Shown here: piece after piece, positions 11,601 through 25,657 of the stretch
Numbering within the stretch: the first letter of the stretch is position 1
Layout of the letters: each line of letters opens with the position of its first letter
Assembly (NCBI RefSeq): GCF_040436345.1
Contig: NC_133225.1
Location: 19,448,040-19,512,039, forward strand
Length of the DNA: 64,000 nucleotides
Origin: Pagrus major
Lineage: Eukaryota > Chordata > Actinopteri > Spariformes > Sparidae
Direction: 5' to 3'
The notes under the pieces: generated by a model
Told to the model about the DNA's origin: nothing
Databases searched by the model: none
Seen by the model: the letters and a program-made list of their open reading frames with translations, nothing else
Program-made: the position numbers and the translations under genes

Positions 11601-14038
11601 AGAATTAATATCTTAATGTATTTCCTTTTGTATCATGTGTATCAAATGTTATAATGCTGCTCTTTGTCCTCTGAGGAAGGTAAGCTAACTATCATCCCTG
11701 CAGCACTGTGATATACTGAGTGAGCAGCTGTTAGCTGATAGCTGTGTTCTGTCAAGCCTGTGTTAACCTGTGTGTGTAATGTCATTTAAGTGTGTCACAT
11801 ACATGTTTCTTTACCAGCACTTATAGTACGCCTCAAGTTAGGGATTAAGAATTGGGAAAAAAAAGCACAGTGTAAATCCCCAGGCAACATTTGACAACTC
11901 CAATCACTGTTTGCATTAGACTTTTTCTAGCATACACAGCTACATTTAATCCTGTGGTGATTTTTTTGAGTCACACAGAGTGTTTATATATTTCATCAGG
12001 CATACCAAAGTGTAGATATGCTCCAAAGGTCAGAGAGCAGTTCTGGACATCGAAGGGGAAAGTGTAGATCACTAACTGGCAGGAGCTGACCACTCTGACC
12101 GGCTTGTCATCAAATACCTGACCTGTGTTGTATAAGTAGACGTAGGGAGTTCCCGGAGATTTGTCCTCGTCCATGCTGGAAAAGAGGAGAATAAAAGCAA
12201 ACATTAATTATATGTACGTATGTTAATAATTCTTTAAAATTCTAATGGGAGAGGGGAAAGCAAAGACAAGAATTTGAACAAACTGTTCGCTCTTTTTGTC
12301 GTTTTCCAAAATGTTCTATATATTTTTTATTTTTAAGTCCAACTAAATGCCCTACTTTTTGCATTAAATTGATTTAAAAAGTGCATAAAAAGCAAAAAAT
12401 GCATGTAGATATACTTTTCTTCTGTCAAACTAAGATTGCTTTCCAAGTGCTGACAACATTTCAGGTTTTTGCTTTACTCGTTTCACCAGTTTGGATGATA
12501 ATCTGGAGAACTACTGAACTTCCTTTTAACATACAATTCGGAGATGATGACGTCGGGGGTCCAAAGCATCTCCCGAGGGACGGACACCCTTGTAGTTCCA
12601 CATTCCTTTTCGTCCCAGCTCAGTCCGTCTATCTCCCACTCCTACATTAAACAGAACAATAATGTGAAGTACAGCTTAGAAGATGCATCTATTTCAGCTT
12701 TGTCACTACAAAACTTCACAAAGACAAATGTGACGTTTCACCCAAAAAAGACAAAGACTTTTGAATTGCTCTTTTTGTCACTGCACTGAAAACTTACCAG
12801 AACTTGCCACAAGACTGTCGTGAGGGTTTGGGATTTTTCATCCTATAAGTGAGACAGAGCTAGTAATGAACATTAAGTATGGATGTCTTTTAAAAGCTTG
12901 AATTAAAAGGTTTATGTGAACTCACCACTCCTAAAATCCCCACCACAGTGATGCTGATGGTAATGTTCAATGGATCTGAAAAGCTTTTCACAGGACGCAC
13001 CAGTTTGTCAGGCAATAAAGTCTTATCAAGTGCATGAAACAAGGATTTAGGAGTTGGGCTGGTGCAGTTCAATGCAGCAACAAAACCTGAGTTTATAAAG
13101 AGAAAGTAGAAAACAAGATTTACGAGGTTGTTCATGTACATAGAAGTATACATCCCCAGTTCTTTCATTGGTATGAGCACAGAAGCAATACAGATCTTTA
13201 TTTGTCTGCTGTGCACATTAGGGAACCAAATACAGCTGTTGGTACTACAATTATCTCGTCTCACAATAACTCAGTATAAGGATACGGTAGCAATCACTGC
13301 CACCACATCAGCTCCTCTCAACCTTCTTGTATGATGAGATAATTAACACATGGCACAGAGATAGTGGGCTAAAATGAAATGACCACAACTGTGGCTGTTC
13401 TCTGTTAAAAGACATGTTTATGAGATTTAGTCACTAAACTGCCTCTTTCCAGTGATACATCTGTAAACTCAGATTCCATTCAAGTCACACACAAAAGCTT
13501 TTAATTAAAGCTTAAGGCTTTATCAATTGTTAATTTCCACAACCTGGCAACCCAATTTGTTTTCTTATTAATGGCCCCTATCTGTTCTAAAAACGCATCA
13601 GTGTTTTGCTGCATTTCTCTGTCCCTCATCTCCTGCCAGTAATAAAAACATATTGTTAAATGCCCCCCAAAACAAAATATAATATTATGTATATATAATA
13701 ATGAATAATAAAAAAGCCATTAGTTACAACTTGCTAGCTTTTCATTGAAAAATTAAAGTGAGAAATAATGAATGAATACAAGAAACATGGACTGAAACTG
13801 TGTTTCTTAATGTGCCATGTAGCTGTTATAAAACTCATTTAGTCAAATGTGTATTATCTAATTTAAGGAGACTTTATCATTACTTTTGTATTGTGAACAG
13901 TTCCCACTGTGGAGGCGCAGCAGTAACTGAACTGTAACAGGTCATCGTCCTTGCTGATTGTGTAGAAAGTCAAAATGTCTTACCGTGAAGCAGCATGAAA
14001 CAGATGAAGATGAGCCCCGTGGGCTTTACCTCCCCCAT
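8681..14038 (-). CDS. 5-HT3-receptor-like Cys-loop channel, gene A (475 aa, complete)
   Basis: A pentameric ligand-gated cation channel subunit for the plasma membrane. Nine exons, high to low: 13984-14038, 12926-13086, 12798-12842, 12535-12641, 12006-12175, 11085-11245, 10754-10964, 9785-9994, 8681-8988; summed length 1428 bases keeps frame from ATG to TGA. A signal peptide ([12 protein letters not shown]) is followed by the extracellular domain with the Cys-loop [15 protein letters not shown], then M1, M2 ([18 protein letters not shown]), M3 ([14 protein letters not shown]), a short cytoplasmic loop and M4 ([16 protein letters not shown]). The -1' residue of M2 is Asp where 5-HT3A has Glu, so cation selectivity is expected. 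Loop B reads GAYLHF, with Tyr in place of the serotonin-binding Trp. It is closest to genes C and D. I call the family with high certainty; the ligand is not known. Confidence 0.85.
9335..9570. repeat. hAT-like MITE (GGGGTGGAGGTAACTAATTAC type)
   Basis: The run GGGTGGAGGTAACTAATTAC, followed by alternating ACTCAAATTACT and TTAAGTACTT motifs, matches a common teleost non-autonomous hAT-type repeat that I remember. It sits in the last intron of channel gene A. The ends and target-site duplication are not resolved. Confidence 0.55.
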
Positions 14039-15042
14039 TTTAAGTCTAAGTTAAGCTTTTATCTTGAAAAGTACAAAACAAAAGTAGTCCGCAGTTATCT
14101 CCATCAGACTGAGACGTTGTGACAGAGAAACATGACTTGATCAATAAACAGGTGAGGTGTGAAACCACCTCCAGAGGACAATATTGACGCTAGAATATAT
14201 CACCCGGTAGCGTGACTTAAAGCTTTCAGGTATTCCCAGTTATTTGAAAATTACCACACTGATGTTTGCATAAAGCGTGCTTGAATCGTACAACAGGTTT
14301 TTTAATCATCTCCTGCCAAAGCAAACAGTTTGCACATGGCCTGTAGCTGTCAGTTTGCCTCCCAGAGGACTGTAGATACTGGGTAGGTGGCTATCCTCAT
14401 TCGTTATTCAATAGTTTTAGTATCCTTATATTTGCTAAGCACTTACACAAAGTACAACTGATGCTGATGGGACTGTCATCTGTTGATTTAGTCATAAACA
14501 AAAGTACTGTCAATCAGGACTGCTGACAGTCTTGTGCCCAGGACAGGATGAGGCCTCTGGACTGGTGTCATATACCAGGAAAGGGGCGAATGCAACATTG
14601 GTTGATTTCCATAGTGATTCACACAAAGATGTGTGCTTATATAAGAAAACAGAGTTTGTGACGTATGAAAAATAAAATAAGGATTTCGTCCACCAACTCA
14701 CTTGCTGTCAGGACAGAATGCCACATGTCAATATTCTGATACATGGCTTTATTTTGAAATTATCATGTTCATTTATTTACATTAAACTTTTCAGGTTCAC
14801 TTCCCCCAACCACAAAACCCTCTGGTAACACAGGAAAATAGTTAACACCTGTCCCTTCATCAAATGGCTTTACTTTGCAAAATCAAACACAGAAACAAAC
14901 TTTAAACAAATACAGAAACAATAATTGATAAATGATGACTTTTATTTTGCCTACTGGTTTTCCAACTGGCTTTTTTAACTTGTTATTCAGACGTCTTATG
15001 AATTGAATCCCAGCCAAGGTTCAAATCCAAACACATGTCCAC
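14039..15042. other. Spacer between channel genes A and B
   Basis: About 1 kb holding the promoter and 5' UTR of gene A (on the - strand) and the 3' flank of gene B. I see no coding exon and no strong repeat. The intergenic distance is short, typical of a tandem array. Confidence 0.6.
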
Positions 15043-18000
15043 TCAGGTCTGGCTGATCCAGATGCACCACATGGAGATGATGACCAGGGCGTAACAGGAG
15101 ATGAGCAGCAGATAGATGCGGAACAGCAGGAAGTCGAGGACATATCCCACGTGGCACCACTGGTCCTGCAGCTCGCTTGCCTTCTGCAGCGAGGTGAGGT
15201 GGGCTCGAAGGTCACCCAGATACTGACAGATCTGTTGCAGTTCAGGCATAGCAACTGTACCTGGTAGGAGAATAGCGAGATGAGGGATCACAGTTTACAC
15301 GCAGTGACTGCCGGCTGCGACCGTTTCAACCAACTGAAAATACAGTTTTTGATATTTACTGAGTCTGTTTGATTACCTCCGTTGCTGGCTGGGGTCTGAG
15401 CAGGTGCTTGGCTGGCTGGTGGGATGATCCCCGGCCCTGAACCTCCATTTGAGCTGTCAGTTTTATCTTTTCGTGGTACAGACAGGGGCTGGATGTCCTC
15501 CGGCCATCGGTAGCAGATGAGGTTGGCTATGTGTTTGAGGACAACCACCCTCACCCAGTTTGGAACCTCTTTATATTTCATTGTGTTGTGGTGGAGGACG
15601 TTGGTAATGATGACCGTCTCCAGTAGACTGATGACCATGAGGGCCAGACACACAGAGAAATAGATACCTAGGTTGAGGGATAGATTGAGAGATTAAAGGG
15701 ATAGACTTGATGTTAATCCCTCTTCAGTAGCAGCCAAAATAAATCTACAGGGAGTTGGCAGAGTTGGATTTGATTTCTGACCTATGATGGGCGTGCCGTT
15801 TGCTGTGCTTGGCAGGAGGTCGTTCATAATGAGCAGGAAGACGGTGTAGCCCAGGATGAGGGTCATCTTGAAGGAGGCGCGGTCGACGCTGTGGGGCGGC
15901 AGGTAGAAAGACAGGATGTCGATGAGCATGAGGAAGGAGCTCGGGATCAGCAGGTTGACAACGTAGAGCACCGGTCTCCGCTTTATGACCACCTAGTGGA
16001 CAAGAATCAGTGTGAAGAGACTCACCATCTTTACTGTACACATCAACAACTTTTAGGTAAAGAATAAAAAATGATGGTAGGTTACTTTTCATAACTGACA
16101 GATGTTAAAGTTACAACCTAACTCTACTATCTAAGGAGGGAAATTACCTGACAAAGATGGCAAAACGTGCACCTAAAGTATTTTTATTCTTGAGAATACA
16201 TCTGTATTTATAAATTCTTAATTCTGTGTTAACTGATTGTCTTCGTTCTTTAGGGTTAGGGTCTGTTTTTGGTCTCTACCAACACCTGAGAAAAATATCT
16301 GGCTCTCCGCTAAATGCTCCACTATCTAGTTGCTGACTGTGTCTGTCTGCTGTTTGGTGCTAGACAGGAAGAAAGTGTGTTGGGATGTTAGATTATTATT
16401 ATTTTTTTAAGATTAAGGTTCTAATTCTCTGTATGTTCATCAGTATGAATGACCCCTTTTTGCGCCTGTTATATTTGCAGATGTTACAGTAGTAAACACA
16501 GTGGTTTTCCTCACCCAGAAAGTGATGATATCCCACTCGTCTATCCCAAACTGGAGGATGGAGGTCTCCCCCAGTATGTCCACCAGCTCCCACTCTCCAC
16601 TGGCCTCCAGGTAACGCTTTGAGTTTTCAGACATTTCCTTAAATGTCAGTGCTGGACTGACCCTCACATCCCTTACTGTGTAGAGAAGAAAACACAATGA
16701 GAGAGAGAAAACTAGTGTACGAGTACAATCAAAGCTAACCTAAATAAATAAGCCAGCTAAATGTAATAACTAATTTATATTTTTATATTCCTTTTCCTTT
16801 TGTATTTACTTATATTTCCTGCAAAAGTTCCCCAAAGTGCACCAGGCTGCAGCTGCATTTTCTGACCCACTATTTAGCTTTAATGTCTCTTTGTCCAAGT
16901 GTAGCTAATGACTGGATGAGCTTATCATTGTGTGATGCCTTTTCTCACTGGTGTGCATGTAGGAGCCAAATGTAAATGTGCAATTCTGCACGTCAAAGGG
17001 AAAACTGAAGATCTTTAGGTTGCAGGCTGAGACGAGCCGCAGCATCCTGTCCCAGCGGATATGACCTGTGTGGTTCACGTAGACGTAAGGACACGCTTGG
17101 GAAACATCATCGTCCACACTGAGAGCGTTGGAGGTGGAAAGATGAGGATGAAGTAAAAGAAATAAACAAAAACACAGGGAAAGAAAAACACATTCAGACA
17201 TTGTCACGTTTTTTTGTTAAGTTAACGAAATTGGCGTGAGCATAAACCAGTGACACTGACACTGATACTTGATGTGAGAGGGTGGTAAGTGCACCCATCT
17301 GTCTCAGAGCTCTAACTACTCTGTAATGAACCATTTAGTTTGTGCACACTAGACCCTCGGGGACTTGTTACAGCTGGAGAACTTACAACTCATACACGAT
17401 GATGTCTGGAGACCAGAGCTTCTTCACAGGGAGAGAAATCCTGGTGACGCCATCACACTCATCAGGATCCCAAATCAGGAACTCATGGTGCCAGTACTGC
17501 AATGAATCAATGAGGAATAACGCACTCCTAAACTGCTGCTGCTGTGGTTACAGGCAAATGATGAATTTGGATCAGACTGCATCACATTTATTGACTTCTC
17601 GTGCTACTTACCAGTCGAAGCCACAGGAAAGTAGTGAGTATCTGAGTTTTCTCATTCTGAAATACATCAAACAACAAATAAACCTCATGTGAAGCTGATT
17701 GACATCAAACATCTGCTGACATGACATTTTGACACTGAACTTCTTTAACATGGATTTAGAAAACGTTCTTCTTATATTGCTAATCGATTAACTCACCACT
17801 CCCAGGACTGCATACAGGGTGAAGGAGATGTTGGCTATGGTGGGATTGCTGAGGTTCTCTGCTGGTCTGAAGGGCTGTAAGTCAAACACAGCCTGCATGG
17901 ACTCGTAGGTTGGACCGCTGTGGCCGTCTTTACAGGTCAGTATACTATAGCAGAGAGACACTGACAGGAGAAAGTTTATAAAAGCACTTCTGAAATGCAC

Positions 18001-18809
18001 TTTTTAACTTTCCCATTTCCAATTTTGAGAAATTAATGTTTTATTCTATATGTAAAGCAACAGTAAACTATATAAAACAAAACACTGTGCATTTATTGAA
18101 AATGACTCAAATGCAACAAAGCTATGGTACCATATCTGCTACAAAGTTACTAAATGGCATATTATTGCAGACTTTATCTGAGATTTGAATTTTGAATTAT
18201 TTGGATGTGAAGCAGAAAATGAGCTTTGAATAATCTTTATATCATAAACTGGAGGCTAAACACCAGATTCACTGTGTAATGTCAGGATACTGACATTGAG
18301 AAGAACAGGGCAGATGAGGTTTGACAGTAGTTAGGTAGCGGTAACATCCTGTGATTGCTCTTCAAACATAATGTGGCATAACGACTCAAATTAGGTGAAA
18401 GATTCCTTTATTTTGAAATCAACACTACTCATGATTTATCACAAATGAGAAGCATACCCGATAGATATAAGACAGATGAATGTTTTCAGGATTTTTCTCC
18501 ATTTATATGTTCTCATATGGAATGATACGTGTCAATTGAAATTTGAGAAAAGCAGAACAATTATATCAATATGATCACACTGTTAGGATCATTTAAACCT
18601 GAAACACACAGGGGTAACTAACTTAATAATACTATAATTAACAACAGAACTGCTGTTATTATATTATTGATTACATGAGGAGGAAGAGGAAGTTTTCAGT
18701 AGCAGAGGTAAACATGCTTCAAACAATAAAGTAGTGAATAAAAAGAATCATTACCTGACAATAAGAGTAAACCTGAGAGGATGCTGATTCTCTGCTGAGA
18801 CGGACTCAT
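15043..18809 (-). CDS. 5-HT3-receptor-like Cys-loop channel, gene B (474 aa, complete, most divergent)
   Basis: Nine exons, high to low: 18755-18809, 17797-17960, 17612-17656, 17387-17496, 16949-17118, 16515-16675, 15782-15992, 15377-15667, 15043-15260; total 1425 bases in frame. ATG at 18809 opens a signal peptide ([10 protein letters not shown]). Cys-loop [16 protein letters not shown]1 follows [11 protein letters not shown]2 has [19 protein letters not shown]3 [14 protein letters not shown]4 [19 protein letters not shown]. Loop D keeps WLR as in 5-HT3A. Loop B is GSYMHT, with Tyr instead of Trp. The M3-M4 loop is longer than in A, C and D, through a larger eighth exon with a Pro/Ala/Gln-rich stretch, and M4 resembles true 5-HT3 subunits more (ending [10 protein letters not shown]). 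It may be an older, distinct lineage or the partner subunit of A, C and D; that is inference. Confidence 0.85.
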
Positions 18810-20681
18810 GCTGGATGTTTCTGAAGGACCGACTGTTCTCCACCACCACCGATCAAATCATGTGTAAAGCAAAGATAGCTGCTACCAGCAGAGGAAAGCC
18901 ACACACTTGTTTTTGCCACTTAGCAGGACGCTGAAATGACTAAACCTCAATTCTCTGGAGACTTACACTCACCTTAACCACTTCCACTTCAAGCCTAAAT
19001 CCAACCCCATAACATGATCCTCAGTAAACGCTAAAAAAGAAGACAAGTCGATAAAATTTGGTTAACTTGTAGACCCAGATCTTAAATGCGACCTCATAAT
19101 GTGAACGTGTGTTTTGTCTCTGCGAACGAAGACAAAACTGGCCTAATTACAAATGAGTAAACAGTCTGTTCATTAATTTGCCCCATTAACCAATAAAATT
19201 GTGATTATATTTTACTCAAGCAAAACAAAAACCTGAAGTAAAAAAAGGAGGTTTTCAGCTTTAATATTATCAAGATGTTTCTATCCTTTTGAGGACATTT
19301 AGTTCTCATGAATAGAAATGCAAAACACAAAATTATCATATCTGCAGATGGATCATAAACACACACAGGACGACATACAACTTGTTGTTCCACACCTCCA
19401 GTAACCACTCACCCATTTTATTTTTCAACACCTCCACCTGTGGGAGTTACACATCTGTTCCATACTCCAGTGCTGTGTGCTGTTCTTGTTTTTTTGCAGT
19501 AATGTAGATGTTGTACTGACTGTTGTAGTGAAGAGGGAGCTGAGCCTGAAGGTGAAGCTCTCATTTTACCAGTTTATCAGTCCCAAACACTTTTGTAGTA
19601 GGGCAGCCTCTATGTTTCACCACTGGAAGGTCAACCTAGAGGACATGTCATCACGTTCTCTCAGCCTGGTCTCACCAAATGGCGTACGAACAACATGGCA
19701 ATGGCTTAAGTCATTTATCACATTGCATCTTTTCTTTTTTCGTTGCACAGTCCACATTCAGCTACGTTACATAGATTAACAAACTCAAAAACTTGATGCA
19801 TAGACATGGCTCGCAAAATGTGCTTTAAATTGACATGCTTTGTTAGTTTTCTCCACCGGAAGAGAACCTTGCACATTGAGCCACCATCGAGGGAACTTCA
19901 TCATGTTTTTTATCTAACACAGGAGCATCCAAGAGGGCACTACTGTAGCATTTTTTGCAAATTGAGGTGACTGCAGTTATTAATAAGGAGACCTTGGGAA
20001 TATATTTCCTACCATTTCTGGGTTGACAAGAACAGGTGTTTCTAAACAAGACCTCCCGACATCTCCTGCAGTATTTGTGGCGCAAAAACCACTTGGTCAG
20101 GGTTAGGAAAAGATCATGTTTTCATCACAGATGCTCTTGGGAATTGCTCTCCTTAAAAATATCCTGTGTTATCAAGCTTACAAATGCTGAAACGCCAGCT
20201 CAAGCTGAGATCACTGGCTTGGAGTTAAGATGCTTTTGGGAAATGAGGAAAAAAGGCAAACAGAAGAACTTGTACGACACATGGACGACACTGTAGTGTT
20301 TTCTAGTGTAGATGAGATTATCAGAAGAATCTTCTCTGTATCTTTATTTCATTCTCTCTTCGTCACAAACAATCATACACTGAACAATGTAGTGAAACTT
20401 GTTCTCTGCATTGAACCTATCCCAGAGGAGCAGAACAGTGTCTACTGTAAGTCTTCATGCTTGTTGAAGTTTGCAAATATTTGCTGCTGAACTGGCTGCA
20501 AGAGAAGAGTCAGCAGGAATTTCTCCCTGATATTGGTTTCAGATACTCAGTACTTCACTGTAAGATCATTTAAAATAAAATAAAATTTGAAACATTAAAA
20601 CATTAAAAGAAATTTAGATCTAACATATTACTTTCAAATATAAAGTTAAGTAATTTGACAAAGCTTGTTAACAGATAATAA
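18810..20681. other. Spacer between channel genes B and C
   Basis: No gene is recognised. It holds the 5' flank of gene B, one fragment of a widespread repeat near 20070-20140, and 3' flank of gene C. Small open frames on both strands show no family resemblance. Confidence 0.55.
20070..20140. repeat. Repeat fragment (GGTTAGGAAAAGATCATGTTTT type)
   Basis: CAAAAACCACTTGGTCAGGG followed by TTAGGAAAAGATCATG matches a second copy at about 52680-52740 (TTGGTTAGGGTCAGGAAAAG). I recall this as a common teleost non-autonomous element. The boundaries are unclear. Confidence 0.55.
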
Positions 20682-23600
20682 TTAGTATGATTTCAGCCAG
20701 AAAAAGGTTATAGTAATGAAGCTGACGACTATGAAGAGGATGTAGAGGAGGAACAGCAGGCGGTCTATGATCAAACCAACCTGGATCCACTCCTCTGCGC
20801 TCTGGCTTCCACTCAGCTGCTGCTGCACCTGAAGGTTGAGAGCCTTGAGGTCTCTGCCCAGGCTCCTCAGCTCCTGCAGGGCCATGTCCTCATCCAGTGG
20901 CCCCTTCTGCTCTGGAGCCTCGTTGTTCTCCTCCACCAGAGAGGAGACATTTATTTCTGTTGCAGAGGACATGAGGGAGGAGGTGATGCCAGCTCTGGCA
21001 CTTGAGCAAAGATCTTCCTGCAGCTCATAACGCACATGTCTGCATGAATAGTCTAGCTTGTGTTAAACCACATTGCAGGTCAGACATCTCACCTTGAGCA
21101 GCAGGATTTTGGATGACTGTGTCCTCCTGCTCTCCGGGCTTTGGAGGAAGCCGGACCAGGCGGCCCAGGATGTGGAGCACAAACACTCGGATCCAGCGGG
21201 GGACTGGAGGGTAGTGAGCGGAGCCAAACAGCAGGTTGGTGATGAGGATAGTCTCCAGTAGACTGGACACCATCAGAGCCAGGCACAGACACAGGAAGAT
21301 ATCTGGGACAATAATAATACATGTTGCTTCACACACAAATACAAGTCAAAGTGGCAAAGACACGTTTCTGCTTCAGCATTCATCCATCTCAAAATAGTTC
21401 AAGCTTTTGAAGAAAAAAAAAGAAGCGCATTCAAGTGTGTAACTTTTGCAGGTCAAGCCAGCATTTTTCTGTAGCTGATGGATTTGTAATTGCACCTTTT
21501 TCTCCCAGTCCTGCCCTTCTGTCAGTTTCATCTCGTGTTTATATTACTCTCTAAACTTTTTTTCCATGAATACTCAATTCAATACTATTACAGGTGGGCC
21601 AAAAGACGTCATTAAGATAAATAAAAACAATATAAAAGTTTTATTTGCAGTTGTGTCATGAAGTTTGAAATAACAATGAAATATTTATTATTAAATACTT
21701 ACATTTAAAAGAGTAATCATAACTGATAAAACAAGGGAGGTAAATTACATTTAAATCTTCATTTATCTGACCTATTTTTATCTGCCGTTGTATTGAAGTC
21801 ACCTATGTAACAAAGTATTTTTGGGGACTAAGATTTAGTTTTTTACTTTAGAGTTACAGGTTAGAGTTTAGGTTATTCCCCTGTTAAACTGAATAAATCA
21901 CCTACTGTGTACAAGTAACCTCAAAGTACTGGGTTAACTCACACTGGCAGAATGTAACTTACTTATGAGAGGTATTTTGTCTCCAGTGACAGGCAGCAGG
22001 TCGTTCATGATGAGCAGGAAGACTGTGTAGCCGAGGATGAGGGTCATCTTGAAAAAGGAGCGGTCGCCGGTGCTGGGAGGCAGCAGGAAGCTGAAGAGGT
22101 CCACTGTGATGAGGAGGCAGCTGGGGATCAGCAGGTTCACCACATACAGGGTGGCCCGACGCTTCACTGAGACCTGCAGCAGAGTCGACGGCAGCTGGTA
22201 AACCTTACTTTTCATTTCTCTGGTGCTGGTGATGTGCCGTTAATTTATACAGTTTTCTACCCTAAAATCATGTTTCTCCATTTAACACTGCCTGTTAAAA
22301 AGAATGTACGTAAATATGTAAGTATTAAGTATGTTATGACTCTAAGAATGTTTGTTTTGTTGATTTCATTAAAGAATTTCTCAAAGCTACAGCACAATTA
22401 AAGACATGTAGCATTTTAAAGACTGTACTGTCAATTTTCAGGAAAAAAACATTTGGAGTGTTGAATGCCAATGGTATAATGGTTTTACAGACATTGTTCA
22501 CATTTCAATTTATTGAACCTTTATTTAACCAAGAAAATCTCATTGAGATTAAAAATCTCTTTTTCAAGAGAGTCCTGGCCAAGAGAGGCTGCAGCACAGA
22601 CATAAAGCAAACATATATCAGTTAAAATAATAACAAACTGCCAAGTCATAAAACATTAATCAACATTCAAAACATCTACAGCCAGGTGACATTTCTCTCA
22701 AGTCGTTTAAAATCACTTTTCGGTGAGACGAGCTCCCGGAGGTTCAGACAATTGTGTAACTGATACCAAGCTGAGGGAGCAGCATACTTAAATGTCCTTT
22801 TACCAAGTTCAGTATGGACTTTAGGGACAGTAAGTAGAAGTAAATCCTGAGAGCGAAGGCCCTTACTCCCTGTACTTTTTTGAAAGATGTAGTACTGTAG
22901 GTAGAAAGCAAATAGTTCATATTTTGCACGTTAACTGATTTGTATTTTCATTGTTCTCTTTAATCTCGCTCCTAAAATTCTTTATGTCCAAATTATTGAG
23001 TAGAAAAATACTAAACATAGACGAAACTCTTGTTTTTGGATCACTTTTCAAAAGACTTTATTAATCCTGTCCCTCTGCCTGCCATCTTTCCTGTTGTGTG
23101 ATGCGTTGTGTGAATAAATAAAACAGTACAAGGTTTTTTTTTTTGTCTAAATTATTTCCTTACAAAAAAGCGAACAAATTGGTAAGCATCTCCATCCGAG
23201 GCTGGGCTGTGTAATGTCTCAGATGCGAGTCCAACTAGGTCCCACTCCCCCATTGTTGCCATCACTTTTTTAGAGACATGTAAGATGTCCTCTACAGTTA
23301 ATGTATGGCCAATCTCCAGATCAGACACTGAAAGGAAAGCATAATGTAATCAAAGCTTTGGTGAGATTTAATAAACAAAATACCAATCTGCAACATTCAA
23401 TTTACAGAATGTGTGTTAAAAAAGATGCAACAAACATTTCAGTCCGTTTATCTCAAGTACTGTCGAAGTGCAATTAACAATAAAAAATTAAGATTCAGAT
23501 CAGTTTCTACTTACTACGATATAAGTAGGAGTTAAAGGTGAAACTGCAGTTCTGGATGTCGAATGGAAACGTGTAGATGTCGAGCCTGCAGGAGCTGAAA

Positions 23601-25657
23601 ACTTTGACAGGCTGTCCATCAAGCACGAAGCCATCATGATACACGTAAGTGTACGGGACAAATGGAGCCGAGTTCTGCTCCATACTGCAGGATGAGAAAA
23701 GACATAAAACCCAATAAATATAATTGGTAATAGCCTTTCTGTGTGTATGAATGGCTACATCTGTAAATCGTAAACATTTATAAAATCTGAATAATGATCG
23801 TAAGATTTAGAAGAGATATTTTTGCAAAAACAGATTATAATAATATAGAATTATCAGTTTTTGCTCATGTTTATGTCAATTTGTTAACCTGTTATTGAAT
23901 CTGTGTTTTATCTGGGGAACAGCTGAGACTGCGCTGCTCTACAGAGAAGATGGTACTTACAATTCATTGATCACCACATCTGGTGACCAGAGCAGTTTTC
24001 TTGGAATTGTAATCCATTCAGAACCGCACTGTTCTGGGTCCCATTCGACAAACTCATTTCTCCATGTCTGTAAAAATGTGAACATTTCATTTCATGATTA
24101 TCCTGATTCTCGATATTGTCCCAGTAGTCATCAAAATATTCCTAAAATGGCACAAAACAAACTGGGATCACTTTAACATTACATTTTGTTAGGAAACAAA
24201 TATTTTTGATTGTATCACAGATTGGACAAATTATTTCGTGAAAAACCGTCAAAGACTTTTAAATAAGTATTCACACGTTTTTTTCTGCACAAATAAAGGA
24301 TAAATAAATAGCTTTAACATCTCCCTGTCATGTTTTAGTTTGGAATCCGTAATACTTACTTAACTTTCAGGAAAGTCAGAGAGGAAATCAGCTACTCAGC
24401 CTTTTCAAGTCAATTATGGGAGGATATTCAAGATTATCCTGATAATGAAAATTCACCAGGTTCATCTAATTGTGAGTGTTTTTTTTCCATTAGGATCAGT
24501 GAGAAAACCTTTTATTGTTACATACAGAGTTTTCAGGTGATGTCTGGTGGGCGTATTAGCTCTTTAGCTCAGATGGTCCCAGTTTAACAGAGTTGTACTG
24601 TGATGTTGTCTGTTACACCTTTTTTTGTTAGATTACATCATGCAGTATCTGGTTTTCTATTGCTGGTATACACTAGGATTAACCCAGAAGATATGATCCA
24701 ATTTGACAACTTCTGTCTTTTTCATAATTTTTAAGGCTGGAGAGAGATCAACAATTTTACAATTGCAAGACAACAGTGAAGTTGATTGTAAAGCAAGTAC
24801 TCACTAAAGCTTGCCAGATATACGTCTTCAGGATTTGGGCCTTTTCATCCTGGAAAAAGAACCAACATTTTCACCATTTAGAAACTAAAAAAGATGAACT
24901 GCTACTGTGTTTGTACACAGACAGAAAGCTGTTAAAAGACATAAAATGAACCAGTTATTTATGGGTCTGCACTTTGAAGCAGTGTTGCCTAACAGTGACT
25001 ATGTTTTAGGTTAATGTCGTGTCACTTACCACTCCCAAAATGCCATACAGGGTGAAGTCGATGCTGATGCGGGTGGGGGTCGACACGTTCATGACAGGTC
25101 GAATGGAGCTCAGGTTGAAGACCGGTTTCAGAGCTTCCAACAAGGATGGCCGGTCAGGTTTAGAGCAGTTCAGCTTGAAGGAGCTGCACGGAGCTACGGA
25201 GGGAAGATGAAATGTGCCATCATGATTGTAATAGTAGACTCACATTGACTGCATCAGCAGCAAGAATTTCCCAACCCCCAATCTGTATAGTTACTTAAGT
25301 AACCCGTGCAAAGTACAGTAGGCGTTCTTAAACGACAGAAGAGAAGCAAAAGATTGAAGTGTGAGTCAGCACGGTTTGAAGACATTGCAATGTTTTTCAG
25401 TTTTTCTTTTTTTATTATCACTTATTGTTGGTGGAGATTTCCTTTTTTTGCCAATCATCAAACCACTCAGAAGTGCCCCAAATCTTTCTGTGTCGATCCT
25501 GTTTTTACATGACATAATATAACAATTCAATATACAGAATATAGGCTGTATTTAACTAGTCATAAATACACATGTATAGAAGTATGTACTCACCATGCAT
25601 GAGGACAGAAATGAAGATGAATAGAAGCTTAGAGGGCTTGACTTTCAACAGGCGGCA
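20682..25657 (-). CDS. 5-HT3-receptor-like Cys-loop channel, gene C (first exon not found)
   Basis: Exons, high to low: 25594-25657 (signal region [12 protein letters not shown]), 25030-25193, 24805-24849, 23961-24067, 23515-23684, 23164-23327, 21963-22173, 21093-21302, about 20682-21013. Exon sizes match genes A and D. Cys-loop [16 protein letters not shown]2 region [19 protein letters not shown]3 [15 protein letters not shown]4 [16 protein letters not shown]. Loop B is NSYLYR (Tyr for Trp). The first listed exon starts right after TTTTTAG at the same place as exon 2 of gene D, so a small upstream coding exon with the ATG is expected; I could not find it, and a MITE-like repeat begins about 10 bases upstream. 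The last intron is only about 79 bases and its acceptor (GCAGGAAG) is weak, so the start of the last exon is uncertain. A LINE 3' end sits in the intron at 22174-23163. Confidence 0.78.
22500..22930 (-). mobile_element. Non-LTR retrotransposon (LINE) 3' end
   Basis: Read on the - strand, 22930 to about 22680 encodes a LINE ORF2 C-terminus, with [16 protein letters not shown] and NLRELVSP in the pattern G..AF.YAAP..WN.L seen in L2/Rex-type elements. It continues into a 3' tail (TTTCAAGAGAGTCCTGGCC on the + strand) that I recall as abundant in teleosts. It is truncated at the 5' side and lies in an intron of channel gene C. Confidence 0.65.
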
